NCBI GenBank assembly: GCA_018873245.2
Contig: JAEMBT020000006.1
Coordinates: forward strand, 8,453,855 to 8,517,854
DNA: 64,000 bases
Source: Archegozetes longisetosus
Lineage: Eukaryota > Arthropoda > Arachnida > Sarcoptiformes > Trhypochthoniidae
Reading direction: 5' to 3'
Below the pieces are notes generated by a model that did no database searches, was not told the origin of the DNA, and was given only the letters and a program-made list of their open reading frames with translations. This document shows positions 37,666 through 49,885 of the stretch, one piece after another (the stretch's first letter is position 1; each line of letters begins with the position of its first letter). A program made the translations under genes and the position numbers.

Positions 37666-38299
37666 TGTTCACAATATTGTTGCATAAAATCAACTATATT
37701 TATAATTATCTGTTTATTAAATTTGATTATTTATTAAATCTAATCAAATCTGTTGAAATGAGGTCTAATCTTGGTGAATAAATAAACTAGAGCCTCAATA
37801 CAATGAATGTTCGGCAACAGATAATAACATTCACTATAACAACATTTTATTATTAAAAGATTAATTAGTATTAGTTGTTCCGCGTCCACAACAAACTATG
37901 GCTTTTGCTAAAACTCGGATTCACTATAACTAGGATTCTACATAAGGAGGTCACTCTATTGAGACATAACTGTATTTCGCATATTCTACTTATTTGTCTA
38001 CAGAGAGACCTCTACTATAGATACTGAAAACAAACGAACTATTTGCGAACACTTATTTTCACGTTTGTTGACAAACGAGTGTAAGATTACTGAACAGCAG
38101 TTTTCTTTATGAAACCAAATAATATTCAATTGACATATAAGTGTGTTCAATACAGTACTCATTCATAAATCTCTCTCATCTTTATATTAAAAGAGTCGTT
38201 AATTAATCGCAAGATATATAAATGTATGAATCGATGCATCAATGAGTGGTATATAAAAATCAATTTAATTAATCATTGAACTAAGAAATTATCAGAAAA
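37666..38299. promoter_or_regulatory. Bidirectional promoter region of SUGP1 and SMN
   Basis: 634 bases separate two divergent start codons, so both promoters must lie here. Much of it (about 37880-37972) is taken by a fragment with Tigger/Jerky-like end sequence. No TATA box can be told from the AT-rich background. Confidence 0.5.
37880..37972. mobile_element. Tigger/Jerky-like end fragment
   Basis: Read on the - strand from 37972 it begins CAGTTATGTCTCAATAGAGT and contains ACCTCCTTAT and GTTATAGTGAATCC, the same words as the element at 4954-5111. Only one end is recognisable. Confidence 0.4.
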
Positions 38300-39007
38300 A
38301 TGTCATCGATTAATGAGTCGAATGGGTTAGTCTGGAAACGATCGGCTACTTGTAGTGAGTCAGAAGAAGATGTTTGGGACGACACTGCTTTGATTAGAGC
38401 TTATGACAAGGCTGTCAACAAAGTGAACCGAAAGTTGATGGACAAAAAACTGGGCAATCAGAATGCCAGTAAGAACATGTGGCATTGCGGACAATACTGT
38501 CGCACTGTCTATGATGAAGATGGCATTGAATATGAATCGCAAATCATTTCTATTAATGCACAAAACAACACTTGTGTCGTTAGATATATCGGTTATGGCA
38601 ATGAAGAAGAAAAATCACTAAATAATTTAAAGCCATCGTTAGGCAAAAAAGCGCGTAAATTACAATCACAACAATCTCAAGTTATCAGTAATAGCAATTC
38701 AGACACTGATAACGATGTCAATAGTTTTGCAAATAAAATGACAAATGATTTTAAACAAAACAAACCAACAAATAAAACAGATTCTTCATCAACTCCATGG
38801 TTTACGGCATCGAGCAGTGGAACCGATCAAAGGCCTTCATCACAGCCAATAGTTCCACCGCCGCTCCCATTTTCACAAGCCTCTCATATTCCAGAAGACG
38901 ACGAATCATTAGCTTCAATGTTGATGTCGTGGTATATGAGTGGATATCATACCGGATATTATAGAGCCTTAAAACAATTTAAACTTCATTGTAAATGTAA
39001 TAAATAG
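38300..39007 (+). CDS. SMN: Survival motor neuron protein (single exon)
   Basis: One open frame of 235 residues. SMN with Gemins loads Sm proteins on snRNAs in the cytoplasm, before import by snurportin. The Gemin2-binding helix is at residues 26-44 (WDDTALIRAYDKAVNKV). The Tudor domain is at about 60-110, with WHCGQYCRTVY and VVRYIGYGNEE carrying the aromatic-cage residues that bind dimethylarginine. A low-complexity polar linker and a short proline run (VPPPLPF) follow, then the C-terminal YG-box LMSWYMSGYHTGYY, which matches the self-association zipper consensus exactly. The length is near that of insect SMN and shorter than the human 294. The gene has no intron, like Drosophila Smn. A polyadenylation signal follows at 39022. 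Confidence 0.97.
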   Translation: MSSINESNGLVWKRSATCSESEEDVWDDTALIRAYDKAVNKVNRKLMDKKLGNQNASKNMWHCGQYCRTVYDEDGIEYESQIISINAQNNTCVVRYIGYGNEEEKSLNNLKPSLGKKARKLQSQQSQVISNSNSDTDNDVNSFANKMTNDFKQNKPTNKTDSSSTPWFTASSSGTDQRPSSQPIVPPPLPFSQASHIPEDDESLASMLMSWYMSGYHTGYYRALKQFKLHCKCNK

Positions 39008-39021
39008 TGACTCTTTTATTC

Positions 39022-39027
39022 AATAAA
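39022..39027 (+). terminator. Polyadenylation signal of SMN
   Basis: AATAAA 15 bases after the stop codon, close but usable; only 233 bases separate the SMN and SERF stops. Confidence 0.55.
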
Positions 39028-39240
39028 ATTGATTGCGGGAAATCGATAGCATTTTTTCAATGGTTTACATATTTTGCCGAAATGTTATACTGTTTTATAA
39101 ATAATAACTAGAATTTGACAGCTTTTAGTTGAACAATTCTACAAAGTACTGAATGCTTTTATCCCAGAATCCTTTGAATCAAGCTTTGAATAGTTTTGAC
39201 GAATCATATAAAAGTGCTTAAAACGTGGATCGATAACACA

Positions 39241-39780
39241 TTACTTAGTCTTTGAGGACTCGCCGCTCTTTAGTTTCTCTTCAGCCTTTTTCTGCTTAAG
39301 TCTCATCATTTCTGCGTCTCTATAGGATTGGGACATAAAATAAGCAAAAGATTAGTGAATAAAAAATAAATAAACAAAATATAGTGTGACCAGTGTCTGA
39401 TTAATGCCGGACCTGTGACGTCTTTCATCGAGACTCGTTCCTTTATTACCGTCTTTTTCATCCGCTGCCCTCTTCTTCATGGTTTCGCTTTGTTTCTTCT
39501 GGTTCTTTTGACGTGCCAGTTCTCTCTGATTACCACCTTTTGGGACATCATTGAAAGAGATAACAAATTTGAATTATTTATTCACATAAAAGTCATAGAA
39601 AAGGTTTGATTCAAATACAATAGTGTTATTATGATTTAAGTTGATATCAAATATTAAAATCGATTCACATTTAGCTCAGAGTTATTGTAAACAAAGTATA
39701 ACGCAAATGCGTTAAAGCATTAACTGATTTAATACTTAATCCTAACAATGATCGCAATCAAAGTGTAACTCACGTGTCAT
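39241..39780 (-). CDS. SERF: Small EDRK-rich factor, SERF family (three exons)
   Basis: Exons 39774-39780 (7 bases, ATGACAC), 39413-39536 and 39241-39319 make 69 residues. The start MTRGNQRELARQKNQKK is the family signature (4F5/SERF), followed by a lysine-rich helix with RDAEMMRLKQKKAEEK. SERF proteins are small, highly charged and speed up amyloid formation of other proteins; they also bind nucleic acid. The first coding exon is only seven bases, with donor GTGAGT. It lies tail-to-tail with SMN; in humans SERF1A is also the immediate neighbour of SMN1. Confidence 0.93.
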
Positions 39781-40261
39781 TTCTATTATTTAGTCCTAAA
39801 CGAAATTATAATCGAATTAAAATAACGATAAGCCTATCCAAATCAACTGTAATACTATAAAAGAGTAATATTAACACGAAGTTATTAATAATAACAAACT
39901 CAAGCGTCGATTGAATGCGATTTCGATATATCGAAAACAAAGGCAACCAATTGTAGGACAAATAAGGCATTTGATGTGATGTGAATTGTTTGAGAGCGCT
40001 CTTTTTAAACCTGACTTGTTTGATCGACTAACATTCAAATGAGAGTCCAAAGGTATTTTGGACTTTATTCCTCGAAAAAAGTTTTAAAATCATTTAAACT
40101 CTAAATACTTGAACACAGGTTAAGCATATTATGGGGAAAATGAGTCGAATTTATTAAACAATAGTAATTTAAGTTAAATACATTATGAATTGACATTCAA
40201 CAATTGATATCGAAATAACAAAACATTGGCTAACTTAAATATATATTGAAATTAGATTGCT
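39781..40261. other. Intergenic between SERF 5' end and HEATR1 3' end
   Basis: 480 bases expected to hold the SERF promoter and the HEATR1 3' UTR. Nothing distinctive is seen. Confidence 0.5.
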
Positions 40262-43200
40262 TTATAAGTATTTACTAATGGGTTCGCCTAAAATTTGCTC
40301 TAAATCAGTGACAACTGTCTTAACTAAATCTTCGACTTCATTAGAATCGTCTTCACTTAATTCAGAGATGAAAGGAATAGCTTCAGGAATGAAAGGAAGA
40401 TATTCTTCACCAGAAACTAGAATCAAACGGTGTAGCATTCGTAGAGCACCAAAACGTACCTAAATATAAAATAAAGTATGAATTTCAACAGAATAAGATT
40501 AGTTCTGATAATATTGCTGCAGTTCGTGCTCATAAACTAGCTTATATTTAGGCTCAATTTTTACTTATTTAGGTCAGACTCATCTGAGCACGATCTTCAA
40601 TAATAGATCCGACAATAAAAACCAACTAAAGTTAATCATAGCAAACTTACCTCGCTCGAAAGTTCTCTAGTTTTGAGCAAGATTTGATAATTGAAATCCT
40701 TAATAATGGTCTCATCTTTATTTGACTGAATCAAATATTGCGTGCACAAACATAATAATTCTAGTCTTTCTTTGTAGTCGTCATCACTGCCCAATGTATT
40801 AGTCAACTAAAACAAAATAATTGTAAATATTAATAGAATGAATAGAACTATTGAATAAAAAGTCTCAAACCTGATCGATGATGGGTTTGTTCAAAGCCTG
40901 CATTCGTTCTTTGGTTAAGAATCCACTGTTGATATCATACATAAAGCATTTTGAAAGAGTACCCAAAATAGCACAAATCAAAGTATGACCAGTTTTCATA
41001 TCAACATCAATATTCGATTCATTGTCCGAATGAAAAAACGTCAACATTTGGGAACAATTGTTAACAATTGATGGAGCGACGAAAATACAAAATAAACTTT
41101 TCAACTTATCAGCCAAGAATTGAGATAACTTATAAAACGATATCATTCTGTGATAAAGCTTTCCGTTCTTTTCTCTTATGGCCCAGTCGTACAACTATTT
41201 AAAGTAATTTCCATTGTCAATCGTTCAGACTATTATTCACACAAATGCATACCTTATAGAAAAGTGGACGAAATGTTATTTCAGTCATTTTGGGAATAAA
41301 TACAGAAAAGGCGTCATCGCATGAATTCTCTATTTTTTCGATATCACTACAATTCATCTTATTGTGATTCAAATTTCTAAAGTCTAACGCTTTGAGCATA
41401 AGATTTTTAAAAGGCTTCGAAATAGAGTTGACATCATTCTTGTGCATATGTTCTAAAGACAGCTTCAATAAATCCATTAATTCACATAAGGCATCCTATT
41501 TGAAAGAAAAATTTTCGTAGTTATGCTTGCAAATAACTCTCAATTAAGTGAGAATATGGAAATATTTTGACTTACGTGTGATATTGAAGAGACATCGGTA
41601 TAACAAGAATCGAGAGAATTTATTAGAACACGTTTTGGTATCAATTTTGCAAAATTAGTCCAAATAGACTTTAATTTTGTCTTCAAACTTGTAATTTGTG
41701 AGCAATTATTACAGGCAGTCAATAACTGAAATAATATATGTATATTTCAATAAGTAAAGGATGCTTTGAAAAAACTAGATTAACAAAATCTTACAAACCT
41801 TTAGAATTATTTGATCTAAGAATGGACTCAAAAATTGGGGAAAGTGTTGTGAAATTTTCGATATAGCAGTTATATTTGAAATTATGATGACTTCATCACT
41901 AAAAAGAATCATTTCAATTAGTTCAAAACTTTTGAGCTCAAATTAATTAATAGTTCTTTCGTAGTAAAAAGATTCTCAGATTATGTTAAACATCAGATCA
42001 GATCAGGTGACGAAAAATAAATTCATCATTACATTTGTTATGGAAGATTAAATAAAAATGAGTCAAAGTGAAATTACCTGATGATAAAGTTTCCTAATAT
42101 TATTGGCATTACTGATGGTAATAAAGGAATTGCATTATTCTCTAATGATATCATCAATTGTGTTAAGCAAAGAATACACGAGGCTTTGAAGTTAACAGAA
42201 ATTTCAGCTTTCATTCCATTAATCAATGAAATAAGTTGTGATATTAATTGTTGTAGATATTGTTGGTTTTCTTCATTATCTCCAATATGTTTTGACAAAA
42301 GTTTCAATGTTATCATTGAAAGCTGTGCGTTATATATATGCTGTTCATCCATTTGATTAATCGAATCAGCCGTTGGCACCATTACTATCAAGCTTTTCAG
42401 CAAATTATTCAACTGTTGTGTCTGAATAGGAATAATTGAGAAGCAACAAGTTAGTAACAATGAATGATTAGGTGAAGATGACTTACATTAAAAGTGTGAG
42501 TTGAGATCTGAGCCAAGTTCTCATTAAGTAACTCTAAAGCTTTTCTTTGAATCAGATGCGAGTCATTGTGCAACAGTTCCAGTACCAGTTCAATCAATTG
42601 CTCATTAGGAAGTAGAGAATTGAACTAAATCAATGAAATCAAGTTAGTTGACAATTTCAAACAAATTGTGTCCAAGTAAACAAACCTTCATCAAAATTTG
42701 ATACAAAAGATTGCGAATACGTCTGCGATGATTACTTGAATCTTTGAAAATAGACTCGTTTTCGATAGCTGTATATTTGACAATCAGTGCGATTAAGGTA
42801 TGAAGAAATTTCAACAAAGGCTGACTTATAGAACTCCATTCGCTGTTTTTCGTAGTTTCAATGAACTCTTGAGATGAAACAACTTGTAGAATGACTTGAG
42901 CTAAATTGTGAGCTACTATTTTACGATCACTATCAGATAATTTACTCTTTTTTCTTTGATAAAACTCTTCCTTGATCAATGAAATCAGTGGCAAAAACTT
43001 GCAGTATATGATTGAGTGATTCAATTTGGACGGAAATATCACATTGTGAGCTAAGAGCAACCAATAAACTGAAAAATGGTTGCTTTTCTAGTTTAGACTT
43101 ATTAACAGTTCTTTCAACAATTTTCATAAAAATTATAGACAAGTGATCTTTTTCTCCCATCATATTCAATAGTTTTTTTGAATAAGTGTAATCTTCGATG

Positions 43201-46200
43201 TGCTGGAATATCAGGCAATGAATCGACGAAAACATTAATAACAGCGTCTTTAGTATTGTTGACATCGTTCAAGAGAATTGGTATAATAGCTTCCATAGTG
43301 TCGAATACTATTTGAATAGTATATTGATCGTCACAATGAAGTAAATTAGTGCCAATAAAAGTAAAAATAGTTATGACATAATCTAATATTTGCTTCTTGA
43401 AATTATGTGCCACACTGCTTATTAAGATGAGAGCTATTTTCTGAGTTTCTTTTTGTTGCGATTCACGCAAACAATCAATTATTGATTCAATTTGTACAAA
43501 TCGTAAATCTTCTTCATTTTGTTTCAAGCAATTTATCAGTGATGAAAGTATCAGTTGACGTAAATATTCCAACGAACTTTTAAAATCCATAATAAATGTC
43601 ATTTTCAAGTATTCAAATAGAGATTTAATAAGGGTCGACACTTCATTCAAAGTCTTCTTCGTCTGAATGACTTCCAATGAGATGATGAACATTTTCCATT
43701 CAGTACTTTCTAATGAGAATTCGGTTTGACTCATAGAACGCATCCGCTTTGGAGTTAGGGAAGGATCGCTCACATCATTAACTGGTATTAAATATTCTAA
43801 CAAACTTGAAATTACATTTCCATTAGTGAAGAGCTTCTTAAACTTCTTCTTCGCAACTTTATAATTATGTTTGACAATTATTTCTAAAAGTTGTTTCAAC
43901 AAGCAAACTTTTGCTTCTTTACACGTCAACGATTCGAATAGCTCTTTATTTATCAGATTCAGAGGTATTTCTTCAATATTTTTATTTTGAAGCGATTTCA
44001 TGAAAAAAGTGAAAAGATTATCAGTTTTTGAAGTAACAGATTGAAAAATATTAGTTTCCAAATAAACTGATAACAAAGACTCAATAATTTTTGTTTGCGA
44101 AGCATTGGGGGACGAAATATCAAGATATGACTTCATTGTACTCAATACTTGAGATACGAATTCATTATCACATTTGTTCAAAAGTAAAACAATGCCTGAT
44201 TTAAAGTGATCAGGAGTCTGATCATCATTAATAATTTGAAGCCATGCCTTCTTGAAAGAATCAGATGTTGGACTCTTCGATTGAAACCATTGCGCAATAG
44301 CGTAACTTATGTGATTTTCATCATTTTTAATTGATTCGGAATATTCTAAACAATATGATAGCAATTGATCGTTTATCTGTTGACTTATATGTTTGGACAC
44401 AATAAGAGCTAATTCCCGAGAACTACTGTATGGAGAATGCATTGATATAAGCAACGACAATACAGTTGTTTTATTAACCGACAAATTACTTTTGCCCAAA
44501 TTCGATGAAACAGCCAAAGAACGAGTTTGCAATAGAGGATTCTCATTATTAGCCCAAAATGCAGCCAAAAAATCATATCCTATCTCGTTGAAAACCTTTT
44601 TGACGAATTTCAATAAAGTCTGGCGAAAAGCTGATGATTTCCTTTTATGGTCTTCGTAACAGTTGTTGAATAATAAGACAAACAGATTGTATAAATAATT
44701 ATTATTTGAAATTAGTTCTTTGTGCCAAAACCAAACCGATGATTCCACTTTTCCAACCATTGAAGAATCAATCGAATCGATCATTGAATTTATGATAAAA
44801 ATAAGACTTGATAAACTTATTCTATTTCTTCTTAAATTCTTCAGACAATTGTGCATAAAATGATCAAAGTTGTCGAGTGGAGATTTGGGTTTCATTATTT
44901 TAGAATTTTTCATAGCTAACTCTAGTAAAGTAATAACAATATTACCACTTTTCTGCTTGAGATTTTCATCTTTTGAATGTATTCTTTCTAGAATTAGAAG
45001 ACTTAAAACACATGATTTTAGATTATAAAAATTTTGATTTGTTTGGACGAAATTATTTTCCGAAACTAATTCAGGATTTTTGACACAATAGTTAGCCATT
45101 TCATTGCAAATTATTGATACGATCGAATCCACATCTCTTTCATTACTGTTAGCTTCAATAAATGATTTACACTTTTGCCACAAGTTACTTAAAATATCTA
45201 AAGTTTTAGCGCTCTTCGAGTCAAGAATGATTGCCAGAGTATCGAAGTCTGAATCGTTTAATGGTAGCAAATAAGGATAAATAAAAGAATAATAGGATTC
45301 TTTGTTGAAACATGGAATACAACAATAAGTTGCTAATATTGAGTTTTTCAATTGATACCAATAAATTGACTCTTGCTCGTCTGAATTGTCTTCTTTCTGA
45401 TGACAACGAGTTAATAAGTTGTGACAAATTTCAGTCATCTCGTCTTCAGTGAATATTTTAAACAATTTTTGTTTCAACCCAAAAATTGAAATCAAGATTT
45501 GAGGTGGTTTATGCTTGAAGACATCAACTAACGTGTTCTTTATAGTCAAAATGGTTGACTCATCCTTTTGAGTGAGTAAAATATCGAAGTTCTTAACCAA
45601 GTGTTCGATGGCTTCGTTTTGCACGGATTCGTTGGCATGATTTAAGCCAATTATAAGTGGAACTTTTGCGTTCTTTACTAATGAATATCTGAAAGCACTC
45701 AAAAGCGGTGTGACTGAAGCAACTGTATCGAGTTTTGATAGCGATTCATCGAACCAAACTGGATATCGTCTCTCGATCAAAGAAAGAACTGTAGAAAATG
45801 TGTCAATAGGCTTTTTAGTACTGTCTTCTTCCAATATCAATGAAATCGTTTGGATGCAGGTATGGACTGATAGTGAACTTAGATTTAGTTCATTCAAGAG
45901 AAACATCAACTTTTCATTCATATTAAGGTCAGTGTGACACTTGATAAGACTTTTGAAAACACATGAAACCAAGTTATCGATGTTATAAGTCACATGTGCT
46001 TTAACTAACGCCTTTTCTTCTATGTGATCGATCAAATTCGATGGTAAACAGTCTAGATGTTGGAAACGATCCATTATGGAGAGCATCATAAGTGCCTCGT
46101 CACTCAACGAAGATTTAGACTTTTTGGCGATTGCATTCAAAATCTTATCAGTCACTTTTTTCTCTAATTTGACTCGAGTGGACAAGTGAGCAATTATGCA

Positions 46201-46971
46201 ATAAGACGCTTTCCTGAATGAGTCACTTTTAGATTTGATTCCTTTAATAACATAACCGATTATAATGGAAATAATGGCTTCGCTTGTATTTCTTTCGATA
46301 ACATTGATTAGAGTGGAAACGAAAAAAGGTGTAAAACTGCTGCCTTTGGGCTCAATTCTTAATGACTTAATCATATGATCGCAAATAAAGCGCAAAAATC
46401 CGGTGTCAGAAATGCAATGAGTTATTAAAGTAGTTTTTGGAAGGGGAGATCCTGATATCTGAATAGGCTTCAACCAAAACCATTTATTGGTCTCTACTTT
46501 AGGATCAGGACAGGTTTGAATCAAACGCGCAAAAAGTCTGGTTTCGTGGTAAGGCATAACACATCCGATCAGAGCTTCCACATTGTATTCATTGACGTGA
46601 TAGCGATATATCAACCACTCTATTGTCTTATGAGTTGAACTGAGTAAAAAATAATTCGAGACAACACTGAAGAGAAAGGCATCGATTTCAGTGTCCAAAT
46701 CATCATTTGCTTCGCGACTTTGAAGGGCTCGGTCTAAGGTCTTACTCGATTCACTGAATAGGGTTTGTCTGAATCTTTCTATACTTGGCTCCAATTCTAT
46801 CAGTGACTGCAAGCCTGAGATCGCAATTGCGTAATGCATGTCATTATCAATTGATTTTGCTTCAAGAAAGTCATACAAAAACGAAACGCTTCCCTTTCGC
46901 TCCTTTTGAGCTGATGTTTGTGGAACTTTCAGTCTTTGCAATTGTCTCGAAAGTGATGTTTGAGATGACAT
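40262..46971 (-). CDS. HEATR1: HEAT repeat protein HEATR1/UTP10 of the SSU processome (nine exons)
   Basis: Exons: 42686-46971, 42487-42624, 42078-42421, 41799-41898, 41576-41725, 41253-41495, 40871-41194, 40651-40806, 40262-40459; about 1978 residues (human 2144). HEATR1 is the UTP10 subunit of the t-UTP subcomplex that binds early 18S pre-rRNA and couples it to Pol I transcription in the nucleolus. The N-terminus SLSRQLQRLKVP, the following HEAT-like helices, the BP28CT region (KALDFRNLN, ITFRPLFYK, LYDWAIREK) and the end VRFGALRMLHRL, GEEYLPFIPEAIPF, LEQILGEPI are family blocks. The first exon holds 4.3 kb without intron; the last quarter has eight short introns. The frame breaks twice in exon 1, at a run of seven T (43173-43179) and one of six T (42948-42953). 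Removing one base at each makes the exon 4284 bases, exactly in phase with exon 2, so both look like assembly errors. Confidence 0.94.
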
Positions 46972-47503
46972 TTTCGGTACTTTTATTGTTATCCAATTAA
47001 CAAAATTAACGAAACGAAACTTTTGCTGAAATATTGATTAATCAAATAGTGCTTAGACTTAAAAACAAACTGATATAAAACACTTGTTGAGTTAGTCACA
47101 AAAAACAAGTATCATTTCATACTTAGTTTAAGTTTTGATTTAATTGTAGACTTGGGTGCTCTTAATTTTCTCATTAATTAAAAGTCGAGTTCAAATACAC
47201 GTGTTTTTTGTTTTCAAAAATTCTTTCCAATACCGTAAATAACGTCCAACAGCAAAATAATAATTATATGGATCTTCGACTGAATGAATTCAAGGGGTTC
47301 AAGTACTGACTTTTTTATTTTAACGTAGTTGATGATAGTTTGAGAAACCCAATACAAACGCCTTCTATTGCACGAATGAATGATTACATGAATTCTTAGT
47401 CAATCTGATATTTAGGTAGAAAAGTTAATTCAATTAATGATTAACTATTTTAAATGAACGAATTTGATTGAATCGTATCAATAGAAAATAATCGGTTGAA
47501 GCA
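46972..47503. promoter_or_regulatory. Bidirectional promoter region of HEATR1 and C1orf43 homologue
   Basis: 532 bases between two divergent start codons. AT-rich; no single motif can be singled out. Confidence 0.45.
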
Positions 47504-48375
47504 ATGGAAGATAACGCATATCACATTTCAGGCGTTGCAGCCATTATATGCATCGCGATTGGGATTCTTGTATGTCATCAACAGTTTTAAGTCTAAAATC
47601 ATTTGCTAAATATTGATTTCAATTATGTTAATGAAATTAATTTGTGTAAAATCTCATTTAATTTAGATTTTGATATTACTATTCATATTCGCAAAAAGAC
47701 AAATAATGCGTTTTGCCCTCAAATCTCCAAACGGTCCACACGTTCCCATCGCAAGAGACGCACCAAAACATCTGAAACAAGAAATTGAGAGAAGACTGAG
47801 TGTGGTTAGAGATATTAAATATGAACCAAGATTACTAAATTCTGTTAATTCAACTTCTAATGAATGTAATTATAATATAGGCTCATATTTTGTAGCAAAG
47901 TTTAAAATTGTTTTAAATTATAGCAAACGAGACAGCTTATGAACACGTCTATAGAATGAAAGCAGTTGATTCACTTTCAATACTGGAGGCATCAATAGTT
48001 GACTCATGTGGTAATCATAACCTGAAGAGACCACCTGGACAGGATCTTAGATATTATTTGTTAAAACTAGTCAAAGATGATGGACCTCTTAGTAATTGTG
48101 ATACAAAACTGATTAATCAATTTGTCGATTGTTATAATAGTGCGCGACATGAACCTTTTCCTGTCTTCGGTTTAGAAGAATATAATCATTTTATGACTTT
48201 ATTGAATGCTATTCGTAATAGCATAACAGCCAAGACTTCCCCATCTAATCGAAAATCTTCAACCACCAACAAAGGAAAGGATACGACCGCACAAATGGTG
48301 TTCAATGGAAAAACTCAAGTCTCCATTCGACAAAGCAAAATTGATTCTGTTGATAATCAGGAGACATCAGTTTGA
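47504..48375 (+). CDS. C1orf43: C1orf43/NICE-3 family membrane protein (three exons)
   Basis: Exons 47504-47569, 47667-47865 and 47924-48375 give 238 residues (human 253). A single N-terminal membrane segment (GVAAIICIAIGILILILLFIF in the spliced protein, interrupted by the first intron) is followed by the most conserved block, KRQIMRFALKS and GPHVPIARDAPKHLKQEI, then RDIKYEPRLL, YEHVYRMKAVD, and RYYLLKL near the middle. The C-terminal 50 residues are Ser/Thr/Lys-rich and not conserved. The human protein sits in Golgi/mitochondrial membranes and has been tied to phagocytosis; the molecular activity is not known. Confidence 0.93.
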
Positions 48376-48902
48376 GACAGGAATACATTCATATCTGAAC
48401 TATAACTATTCTTTTATACTTCAAATATTTATAATTACATTACTCTCATTTTGATCTTTTATTATACTCCATGTACAACACAAATGTTTGGCATTTATAC
48501 AGATATAAATACCGAGATCTAGTCTAAGGAAATTCAATTTAAATAGTTTAAAATCAAAAGTTATTAGAAAAGCTTAAGAACTTACGTTGAGTTGGATGAG
48601 TCAAAAAACTTTATTGTTTATACTGTAAAGTGCATTGTAAGTAATCCAAATACATTTTTATATGTTATTTACTCCTAATAAATATGTTATAGATTTAATC
48701 TATTAGTTAGCAATTTTTTATTTGAATGAAAAATTAAAACAATTAAGGTCAATATTAGCTGTAATAAGTGAAGAAATGAGTGATGCTTTGAAACTTTCTT
48801 TCAAATTATGAGTAATTTATTTACAAGTCAATTAGAATATTGTTGGAAAAGTGTGTTAAGAAATGACTAAATCGATGGACTTTCAGAACTGTTTTAGAAA
48901 CT
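48376..48902. other. Convergent interval between C1orf43 and C9orf78 homologues
   Basis: 527 bases with both 3' UTRs and AATAAA-like words (for example near 48677). Nothing else is seen. Confidence 0.5.
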
Positions 48903-49885
48903 TCAAAACTTTCTAAACTGTTTTTTGAACTTCTCGAAAATATAATCATCTGTAGCTTTATCTTTTCCTTGATATTTAGTTTGATTTTGATCCGAGCCTT
49001 TAGTTTGCAACTTGAGGACCTGTTTAGGTTCATCTCCAATAACAACAACAGGTTCTTCAACATAAGTACTGGTTTGTTGTTGATCATTTCGAGATCGTTT
49101 AGGTGGTCCACTAAGATGTGGAATATCTTCTTCGATATTGAATCTGTTGTGATGTACAAAACAAACGGCAATGTTGTTAGGAACGAAAGAAGAAGTGTTA
49201 TTAGAGACTTTATTCCTTTTCTTTTCGAATAATTTCATTTTGGCCTCTTCTGTTGCCTCAATGTTTCTAATTCTTTCATCAATACCTAACTCCACTTCAG
49301 GAATACCGTTAAGCATTTGATTCGATAGCATTTCCTCATTTTTCTTCGCGTTATTCCTAAGCAAATGCTCCGGCAACACACTCAACAGTACCTCTTCGGT
49401 TAAATCTGATGAATTTATTGGTACTTTATTTTTATTATTAGCTGAGTTCGACGATTGTTTGTTAGTGTTTGGCTGTTGAGAGCCTTTACGTTTAGAGAGT
49501 TCTTCTTCGATGTATTTCATCAGATCCTGGTCTTCATCTCTTCTATTGGTCTCAACAGAGAAAGTGTTTCCTAAATCTAATTCATTAGTTAATGTCTTGA
49601 AGTCGGTAAGTCCTCCCATTTTATGTTCATTTTTATTCAAATTAACTGCATTATTCGTTTGATTGGACGACAAATCAACAATATTTATGCCTCGAGTCAC
49701 ACGCTTTTTACATCTTTGAAATTCTCTCAATTGATCCAATTTGTTCCAGTCATCGCCACTTTCTTCGTCACTTTATCATTACTCTTATCATCCGTTTCTT
49801 CGTCATTTCTTCGTTTTCTTTGACCCAAACACTTTCTCTTCTTAAATACTACTTTACTGTTGTTCTGATCATCGTTTGTACTCAT
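48903..49885 (-). CDS. C9orf78: C9orf78/TLS1-family spliceosome-associated protein
   Basis: Single exon of 983 bases; 327 residues after allowing one missing base. The family binds the spliceosome (BRR2, PRPF8) and in fission yeast is needed for splicing of telomere and heterochromatin genes. Family blocks: a basic N-terminus (FKKRKCLGQRKRRN), GTSFSAETNRRDED-like LGNTFSVETNRRDEDQDL, MKYIEEELSKRKG, KKNEEMLSNQMLNGIPEVEL followed by LGIDERIRNI, SSFVPNNIAV, HHNRFNIEED and the end KATDDYIFEKFKKQFRK. Starting at the ATG at 49885 the frame shifts near the T run at 49772-49774; one more base joins NDK to SDEESGDDWNKLDQ and makes the length a multiple of three. An assembly error is the simplest reading. 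It is divergent to transketolase. Confidence 0.9.

Noticed and set aside
44393-44659. 88-codon frame antisense to HEATR1, and similar frames at 42081, 45710 and 46785
   Set aside because: All are shadows of the long HEATR1 exon.
40262-46971. HEATR1 as a pseudogene because of two frame breaks
   Set aside because: All nine exons, splice sites and the C-terminus are intact and conserved; both breaks sit in T runs and exon arithmetic is repaired by one base each, so an assembly fault is much more likely.
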